NCBI GenBank assembly: GCA_047921075.1
Contig: JBLRWS010000021.1
Span: 1-37,711 of the forward strand
DNA: 37,711 bases
DNA from: JBLRWS01 sp047921075
Lineage (GTDB): Bacteria; Bacteroidota; Rhodothermia; Balneolales; Balneolaceae
Direction: 5' to 3'
Part shown: positions 32,688 to 37,711 of the stretch, piece after piece
How the letters are laid out: each line of letters begins with the position of its first letter
How positions within the stretch are numbered: position 1 is the first letter of the stretch
The notes under the pieces: generated by a model
Told to the model about the DNA's origin: nothing
Databases searched by the model: none
The model's input: the letters and a program-made list of their open reading frames with translations, nothing else
Program-made: the position numbers and the translations under genes

Positions 32688-33869
32688 ATGGATTTTTCGA
32701 AACGCAAAGCCGGAACTGCGTCTGTTTGGGCAGGTGAACTGGAACGCTTCCCGCACGGAAGCCACACTGTACCCATTATTAATACGGTTACGTTTGCTTA
32801 TGAGGATATTGACGAGTGGTATGATGTAGCAAAGGGGCTTAAAAAAGGAGATATCTACAGCCGCAATACCAACCCGACCGTGCAGGTGCTTGAGGAGAAG
32901 ATCCGAATCCTGGAACAGGCCGAGGCTGCTACATCGTTTTCCACGGGAATGGCGGCCATCAGCAATACCCTTTTTGCACTCTTAAAACCGGGCGACCGGG
33001 TAGTATCGGTCAAAGATACCTATGGTGGAACCAGCAGGATTTTCCTGGAGTATCTGCCGAAGATTGATGTGGATGTTACACTGTGCGAAACAACTGATCA
33101 CGAAGAGATCGAGCAGGAAATTGCCAAGGGGTGTGATTTGGTATACCTCGAAACACCCACAAATCCAACGTTGAAAATTATAGACCTGGAACGCATAGCA
33201 AAAGCGGCTCAAAAGGCGGGGGCCGTTACGGTTGCCGACAATACGTTTGCGACTCCCATCAACCAGAATCCACTGGAGCTTGGCGTTGACCTGGTTGTTC
33301 ATAGTGCCACAAAATTTCTGAACGGTCATTCCGATGCAATGTGTGGGTTCTTGTGCGGCAGTAAAGAGCTCGTGGAAGAGGTATTTCGATACCGGGAGAT
33401 CAACGGGGCGAGCCTGGATTCGGAGACCGCGTACAGGGTAATCCGCGGCATGAAGACGCTGGAGCTTCGTGTGCAGAGGCATAATGAAAATGCCCTGGCT
33501 ATCGCCCAATTTTTAGAGAAGCACCCAAACGTTCGCGAGGTATTTTACCCGGGTCTGGAGAGCCACCCCGGCCACTCTATTGCTAAAAAACAGATGCGCG
33601 GTTATGGCGGTGTACTTAGTTTTTCATTGGAAGGGGATTATAAATCGGTTAAAACCCTGCTGCACAATCTCTCATTTGTGCATCTTGCCGCCAGTTTGGG
33701 ATCCGTGAGTTCACTGGCCGGGCCTCCAAGGACAACCAGCCATGTGGAGTTGACCGAAGAACAGCGAAAGCAACTCGGTATCCCGGAAACACTGATTCGA
33801 TACTCCACAGGAATTGAAAACGGTGAAGACCTGGTTGAGGATTTAAAGCAGGCGTTGAGTTTTATTTAG
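32688..33869 (+). CDS. Trans-sulfuration PLP enzyme (cystathionine gamma-synthase/O-acylhomoserine sulfhydrylase type)
   Basis: A 393-residue cytoplasmic enzyme of the Cys/Met metabolism PLP family (fold type I). Active-site features: YSRNTNPT (Y57 and R59, phosphate contact from the neighbouring subunit), SFSTGMAAISNTLFALL, YLETPTNPTLKIIDL, ADNTFATP (D184, PLP nitrogen) and HSATKFLNGHSD with the Schiff-base lysine K209. Near the end come SLAGPPRTTSHVEL and IRYSTGIENGEDLVEDL with the substrate-carboxylate Arg. Family members (cystathionine gamma-synthase, gamma-lyase, O-succinyl- or O-acetylhomoserine sulfhydrylase, methionine gamma-lyase) cannot be separated by eye. No other methionine gene is nearby, and I see no SAM riboswitch upstream. 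Confidence 0.92.
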   Translation: MDFSKRKAGTASVWAGELERFPHGSHTVPIINTVTFAYEDIDEWYDVAKGLKKGDIYSRNTNPTVQVLEEKIRILEQAEAATSFSTGMAAISNTLFALLKPGDRVVSVKDTYGGTSRIFLEYLPKIDVDVTLCETTDHEEIEQEIAKGCDLVYLETPTNPTLKIIDLERIAKAAQKAGAVTVADNTFATPINQNPLELGVDLVVHSATKFLNGHSDAMCGFLCGSKELVEEVFRYREINGASLDSETAYRVIRGMKTLELRVQRHNENALAIAQFLEKHPNVREVFYPGLESHPGHSIAKKQMRGYGGVLSFSLEGDYKSVKTLLHNLSFVHLAASLGSVSSLAGPPRTTSHVELTEEQRKQLGIPETLIRYSTGIENGEDLVEDLKQALSFI

Positions 33870-34204
33870 GTACATACGAACGTCTCTTTAAGAGGGGCTG
33901 TGAGGATATTTTGGTAACATGTATAGCACTCTTAACAATTTTATGTATATAAGCTCATTCTGAAGCTCCCCCTCTCTATCAAGTCCCGCCAGGGCGCGAT
34001 AGAGAGGGGGTCGGGGGGTGAGTCAGAAAGACTGTTAACGTTGAAAATGACATAAATCTTAATTTATTCAGGTGCGTTTTCTTTGGAAGATAATTTTCTC
34101 ACAGCCTTAAGAGGGGAGAGATGAAGGAGATAGCTTCGTTTCCACGGCCACACCCTGTGCCGGCTTTTTACTGAGGGGGATTGAATAACCATACATATAC
34201 ACCC
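33870..34204. other. Gene-free spacer with a palindromic repeat
   Basis: About 335 bp without a supported gene. Its main content is the 43-bp palindromic element at 33968-34010. The last 150 bp precede the M20 peptidase gene and should hold its promoter. Confidence 0.5.
33968..34010. repeat. Intergenic palindromic element (REP/BOX-like)
   Basis: CCCCCTCTCTATC (33968-33980) and GATAGAGAGGGGG (33998-34010) form a perfect 13-bp stem with a 17-nt GC-rich loop, followed by TCGGGGGGTGAGTC. The sequence is unlike the surrounding DNA and has the look of dispersed intergenic palindromes found in many copies in related genomes. No T-run follows, so it is not a standard terminator. Only one copy is in this window. 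Confidence 0.6.
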
Positions 34205-35353
34205 ATGGCATATACATCCTACATCACAAAAACACTTCAAAAACTGGTTCAGATCAATTCCGTAAACCCCTCGCTCGAAAAATCCGGGGGTGGTGAAGAA
34301 GAAATCGGGCGGTTTATTGCCGGAGAGCTGACCGCGATGGGAATCAAAACCGAAGTGGATGAAATAGAACCGGGTCGGGTGAATGTTACGGGGATAATCC
34401 CGGGTACGGGTAATGGACAATCACTTATACTGAATGCTCATACGGATACAGTGGGGGTTGCGGGGATGGACGATCCATTTTCAGGCACCATCAAAAATGG
34501 AAAATTGTTTGGCCGCGGTGCTTACGATATGAAAGGAAGCATCGCCGCGATACTTTCGGCAGCTAAAACTTTGACGGAGGAAAAACGGGAGCTGAACGGC
34601 GACCTGATTCTCTCGTTTGTGGCCGATGAGGAGTATGAAAGCCTGGGTGCCAGGCATTTTGTTAAAACATATAAGGCTGACTCGGCCATTGTTACCGAAC
34701 CTACCGATCTGGAGATCTGCCTGGCGCATCGTGGATTCGGGATTTTTAAAATAACCACAGAGGGGAAAACGGCCCATGGCGGAAATCATCACCTGGGTAT
34801 TGATGCCAATACAAAAATGGGCCTGCTGTTGGCGGAACTGGACAACTATTCAAAACAACTCCCGCAACAAAAGAGTCACCCGCTTTGCGGAGAGGCCTCC
34901 TTGCATGTCCCGCTGATTGAGGGAGGAAATAGTCTTTTCATCTACTCAAACAAGTGTACCATCCACATTGAAAGGCGAACTCTACCCGGAGAGACGGAAT
35001 CGGGTGTGAAAGATGAACTGAATGCTCTTATAAAAAAACTGGAAGCGGGTGATCCCGATTTCAGGGCTTCGATTGAAAGTATTTTATGGCGTTCTCCCTA
35101 CGAGATTGGCCGGGATAAACCGATAGTTGAACAGCTTGCAAAAGCCTCGGGAACAGTATTGGGGAGTACTCCCGGTTTTATGGGCCACACCTGGTGGGAA
35201 GACTCCGCTATTTTTGGCGAGGCCGGCATCGAAACGGTAATTATAGGGCCCAAAGGTGGGGGAATTCATGAGGCAACCGAATGGGTTGAGATCGAATCGG
35301 TCGAAGAGCTTTCCCGCATTCTCTATCAAGCCGTTGTAGGGTACTGTGGGTAG
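34205..35353 (+). CDS. M20-family peptidase (acetylornithine deacetylase/DapE-like)
   Basis: About 382 residues from the ATG at 34205; the frame extends to a TTG at 34181, which sits too close to an upstream GAGGGGG. Zinc-dependent amidohydrolase of the M20 family. Metal and catalytic residues: LILNAHTDTVG (His and catalytic Asp), GRGAYDMKGS (bridging Asp), FVADEEYESLGARHF (catalytic Glu and metal Glu), VTEPTDLEICLAHRG (metal residue and oxyanion region) and GGGIHEATEWVEIES (last metal His). Between the metal halves lies the dimerisation domain (TEGKTAHGG to the HIERRTLPGE segment). The likely reaction is removal of an acyl group from an amino acid such as N-acetylornithine or N-succinyl-diaminopimelate. 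No arginine or lysine genes are adjacent, so the exact substrate is open. Confidence 0.9.
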   Translation: MAYTSYITKTLQKLVQINSVNPSLEKSGGGEEEIGRFIAGELTAMGIKTEVDEIEPGRVNVTGIIPGTGNGQSLILNAHTDTVGVAGMDDPFSGTIKNGKLFGRGAYDMKGSIAAILSAAKTLTEEKRELNGDLILSFVADEEYESLGARHFVKTYKADSAIVTEPTDLEICLAHRGFGIFKITTEGKTAHGGNHHLGIDANTKMGLLLAELDNYSKQLPQQKSHPLCGEASLHVPLIEGGNSLFIYSNKCTIHIERRTLPGETESGVKDELNALIKKLEAGDPDFRASIESILWRSPYEIGRDKPIVEQLAKASGTVLGSTPGFMGHTWWEDSAIFGEAGIETVIIGPKGGGIHEATEWVEIESVEELSRILYQAVVGYCG

Positions 35354-35686
35354 AGGGCAATGACCGGGACAGGGTTTTTAAAAAGAGTGAAGGTGGATCG
35401 ATGAAACTCTTTATGTTTTCAATGTAATGACAACCCTCACATCAAAACTCAGATTGTGATGGTGATATCTGAAATTGGAAAATTAATAAGAGAACACAGG
35501 GACACCCTCGGAATCACGTAGCCGGACCTTGCGACCCGGCCGGCGTCAACTTCATCATTGTGTATCAGCAGAGTTTCAAAAAGAAATGAGCCGGATGGGG
35601 CAAGATGGTGTGTCACAGTAACACAATAAAAGAGCCCCCACTATGTCAAAAACCTCTTATCCGCCCTTTTCAATCATCATAATTGT
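35354..35686. other. Gene-free spacer between the M20 gene and the hipBA control region
   Basis: About 330 bp with no frame I can support and no clean terminator. A small GC-rich patch at about 35517-35550 (GCCGG/CCGGC) can form a weak stem. AT content rises sharply from about 35660, where the hipBA operator region begins. Confidence 0.4.
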
Positions 35687-35823
35687 ATGATATATCATTC
35701 ATAAATGGTATTAAATACACTTAATGCATGATATTTCATTCTCAATATAATTTAAATTATTCGTATATTATGAATGATTTATAATTCGTTAATAGCTAAA
35801 AACGGATATTATGAATGATTCAT
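35687..35823 (+). promoter_or_regulatory. hipBA control region with four evenly spaced operator-like repeats
   Basis: Four related palindromic sites: ATGATATATCAT (35687-35698), ATGATATTTCAT (35728-35739), ATGAATGATTTAT (35770-35782) and ATGAATGATTCAT (35811-35823). Their starts are 41, 42 and 41 bp apart, close to four turns of DNA, so a dimeric repressor would bind them on one face. The core TCATTC is in forward orientation in the first two and reversed (GAATGA) in the last two. The fourth site includes the hipB start codon. HipB-type antitoxins autoregulate through several operators, so these are the likely binding sites. Confidence 0.7.
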
Positions 35824-36158
35824 CATACGAAAATTGGGCCTCAATGAGTGATAAAGCTCTTATTGAACAAATAGGAGGTTTTATAAAACATCATCGTCTG
35901 CGGCAAAACAAGACTCAGGCTATTGTTGCTGAAGAGGCCGGAATCAGCCGGTCTACTCTGAGCCTTCTTGAAAGGGGTGAAACGGTAACCATATTAACGC
36001 TTATACAGGTTCTTCGGGTACTTGATCAGTTACACGTTTTAGAAGCTTTCCGGATTGAAGAGAAGGTTAGCCCCATGGCTCTTGCTAAATTAGAGAAAGA
36101 GAAGAGAAAGAGAGCCGGCAGGCAAGGCCGTCAGGATACGAAATTGAGTGAGTGGTAG
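35811..36158 (+). CDS. hipB: HipB-like antitoxin, XRE-family DNA-binding protein
   Basis: 115 residues. The helix-turn-helix (about residues 24-78) reads IKHHRLRQNKTQAIVAEEAG, then ISRSTLSLLERGETVTILTLIQVLRVL, a typical XRE/Cro-type domain. The C-terminal tail (about 90-115) is basic and flexible (LAKLEKEKRKRAGRQGRQ), as in antitoxins that are easily degraded. It neutralises the downstream HipA kinase and represses the operon. The start ATG lies inside the fourth operator-like repeat, so a bound repressor could also affect translation initiation. The stop is 2 bp before the likely hipA start. Confidence 0.9.
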   Translation: MNDSSYENWASMSDKALIEQIGGFIKHHRLRQNKTQAIVAEEAGISRSTLSLLERGETVTILTLIQVLRVLDQLHVLEAFRIEEKVSPMALAKLEKEKRKRAGRQGRQDTKLSEW

Positions 36159-36160
36159 GC

Positions 36161-37462
36161 ATGAAAACCGCATTTGTTCATATCTGGGGCGAGCTGGCCG
36201 GAGCCGTAGCATGGGATGATTCAACCGGTGTAGCAAGTTTTGAGTTTGATAACGCATTTAAACGATATGGCCGGGATCTGTCTCCACTGAAAATGCCGAT
36301 AACCGGTCGTGAGAATATATTCTCCTTTCCCGAGCTTCGTAAAAAAACCAACCCGGAATTAGACTGCTTTAAAGGGCTTCCCGGAATGCTGGCCGACTCT
36401 CTGCCCGACAACTACGGAAATCAGTTGATCAATCGCTGGCTGGCTCAGCAGGGTCGGCCGGAAAACAGTATGAACCCGGTTGAAAAGCTCTGCTTTATCG
36501 GAACCAGGGGAATGGGGGCATTGGAATTTGAACCGGCTACCTTAAGCAGTGCAAAAAAAACCTTTGATATTGAGATGAGCAGCCTGGTGGAATTTGCACA
36601 AAAGATGCTGGCAAAAAGAGAACAGTTTGAAAAAAACCTGCAGGACCGGGATGAAGAAGCCATTCGAAATATTCTGAAAATCGGTACATCAGCCGGAGGA
36701 GCAAGACCGAAAGCCGTTATTGCATACAATGAGAAAACCGGCAAGGTGAAGTCAGGGCAGGCACATGCACCAAAAGGATTTGAACACTGGCTGATTAAGC
36801 TTGATGGAGTGAGTGATGTTCAACTTGGAGAAAGCTATGGCTATGGCCGTGTTGAATTTGCCTACTATTTAATGGCCAAAGATTGCGAAATAGAGATGAT
36901 GCCATCAAAACTGTTAGAAGAGAATGGCCGTGCACACTTTATGACCAAACGGTTTGACCGGGAAGGAGCTCGTACAAAACATCATGTTCAAACACTTTGT
37001 GCTATCAAACATTATGATTACAACGATGTGAGAAGTTACAGCTATGAGCAGTTGTTCCAGACCATGCGCGAGCTGAAGCTGACATACCCGGAAGCAGAAC
37101 AGATGTTCAGGCGGATGGTATTCAATGTTCTATCGAGGAACTGCGATGACCATACCAAAAATTTCTCTTTTCGTTTAAAGAAGGATCATAAATGGGAGCT
37201 GGCCCCGGTTTACGATGTTTGCCATTCCTATAGACCTGACAGCGAATGGGTAAGTCAGCACGCACTGAGCATTAACGGTAAACGAAAAGGGATAAGCCGC
37301 AATGATCTGCAGGTTTTGGCGGAATCAGTCAATATCAAAAAAGCGGATCACATTATAGAGCAGATCCAATCTGTTGTTAGCTGCTGGACGGAGTATGCAG
37401 AGTCTGCAAATGTCAGGCCTGATTTGAGAGATGCCATTGCGAAAACGCTTATTCGGCTGTAA
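36161..37462 (+). CDS. hipA: HipA-like serine/threonine kinase toxin
   Basis: About 433 residues from the ATG at 36161; a GTG at 36152 would overlap hipB by 7 bp. HipA toxins phosphorylate targets such as glutamyl-tRNA synthetase, slowing growth and promoting persistence. The N-terminal subdomain (VHIWGELAGAVAWDDSTGVASFEFDNAFKR, then LPGMLADSLPDNYGNQLINRWL) is complete. The kinase core shows ILKIGTSAGGARPKAVIAY (glycine-rich loop), FMTKRFDR, the catalytic loop NVLSRNCDDHTKNFSF and LAPVYDVCHS (metal-binding Asp). All key residues appear intact, so the toxin should be active. Length matches the family. It is co-transcribed with the HipB-like gene. Confidence 0.93.
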   Translation: MKTAFVHIWGELAGAVAWDDSTGVASFEFDNAFKRYGRDLSPLKMPITGRENIFSFPELRKKTNPELDCFKGLPGMLADSLPDNYGNQLINRWLAQQGRPENSMNPVEKLCFIGTRGMGALEFEPATLSSAKKTFDIEMSSLVEFAQKMLAKREQFEKNLQDRDEEAIRNILKIGTSAGGARPKAVIAYNEKTGKVKSGQAHAPKGFEHWLIKLDGVSDVQLGESYGYGRVEFAYYLMAKDCEIEMMPSKLLEENGRAHFMTKRFDREGARTKHHVQTLCAIKHYDYNDVRSYSYEQLFQTMRELKLTYPEAEQMFRRMVFNVLSRNCDDHTKNFSFRLKKDHKWELAPVYDVCHSYRPDSEWVSQHALSINGKRKGISRNDLQVLAESVNIKKADHIIEQIQSVVSCWTEYAESANVRPDLRDAIAKTLIRL

Positions 37463-37587
37463 CCACTTCGTTCTATGTTAACAAAATGGCTGTTTTCATG
37501 TCATCGGTTAAATACTCAACACCCTGACACAATGCTGTCACTCCTACCCCTTATCTTTCTTTAAACGATCAACCAAAGAAAGAGACT

Positions 37588-37711
37588 ATGGCCGGAAAAG
37601 AGAATTTTTTATCACACCCTTCCTCACGAATGGAACTCATGAGAGTTACAGACCATGCTCACCACATGGGGATTCAGTTTCATATTTATGTGAGAGACAG
37701 GATGCCGAGTG
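37588..37711 (+). CDS. Partial reading frame at the window edge, unknown function
   Basis: An ATG at 37588 is preceded by a purine-rich stretch (AAAGAAAGAG, 37575-37584) that could serve as ribosome-binding site. The frame stays open for 41 codons to the end of the window. The visible peptide starts MAGKENFLSHPSSRMELM and contains a His-rich stretch, DHAHHMG. It is too short for a family call. It is separated from hipA by 125 bp and may be a new unit. Confidence 0.4.
   Translation, partial: MAGKENFLSHPSSRMELMRVTDHAHHMGIQFHIYVRDRMPS

Overview
The window looks like chromosomal DNA of a Gram-negative bacterium of the Bacteroidota/Balneolota/Rhodothermota group, most likely a member of the Balneolota. 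This placement is an inference from gene content: a TonB receptor with an N-terminal CarboxypepD-regulatory-like domain, a 6-bladed beta-propeller protein of the Bacteroidota type, an acidic conserved hypothetical protein, lipoproteins and RND pumps. Shine-Dalgarno signals are mostly weak. No rRNA, tRNA, CRISPR array, transposase or phage gene was seen.

Layout. 1-3200: a TonB-dependent receptor on the minus strand with a strong terminator, and a LacI-family-type operator upstream. 3216-4980: an AT-rich island with a small exported protein and a 6-bladed beta-propeller protein. It is bracketed by a 26-bp direct repeat formed by the 3' end of an M29 aminopeptidase gene and a remnant of a second copy. 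4981-6739: an M29 aminopeptidase and an orphan ABC ATPase (minus). 6935-10228: an acidic, partly disordered 580-residue protein whose stop abuts the start of an acyl-CoA carboxylase beta subunit. 10300-13113: a DoxX-like membrane protein, the replication-recombination AAA+ ATPase RarA and an NAD(P)H-dependent FMN reductase. 13100-16028: an OmpR-type response regulator, its membrane histidine kinase and a stand-alone receiver protein (minus). 16203-21822: a minus-strand cluster that may work as one unit: a soluble NarX/DegS-type kinase with a FixL-like haem-type PAS domain, a NarL-type regulator, a porin-like protein, two YceI-family proteins and a short Acg-like nitroreductase-family protein. 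A perfect NarL-family-style palindrome lies upstream of the porin. 22005-22766: an aspartyl/asparaginyl beta-hydroxylase-like protein. 23192-30832: an efflux operon with one adaptor and two different RND pumps. 30948-35353: a lipoprotein, a glycerophosphodiester phosphodiesterase, a Cys/Met-metabolism PLP enzyme and an M20 deacylase. 35687-37462: a hipBA toxin-antitoxin module preceded by four evenly spaced operator-like repeats. A truncated reading frame runs off the right end.

The most interesting parts are: (i) the putative oxygen- or NO-responsive locus at 16203-21822, where sensor, regulator, candidate binding site and candidate targets lie together; (ii) the hipBA control region, with four sites 41-42 bp apart, about four helical turns, the last covering the start codon; (iii) the island at 3258-4996 bracketed by pieces of the M29 gene; and (iv) the acidic protein upstream of the carboxylase, which carries four copies of a short linear motif. 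All functions are assigned by reading motifs; no database search was possible.
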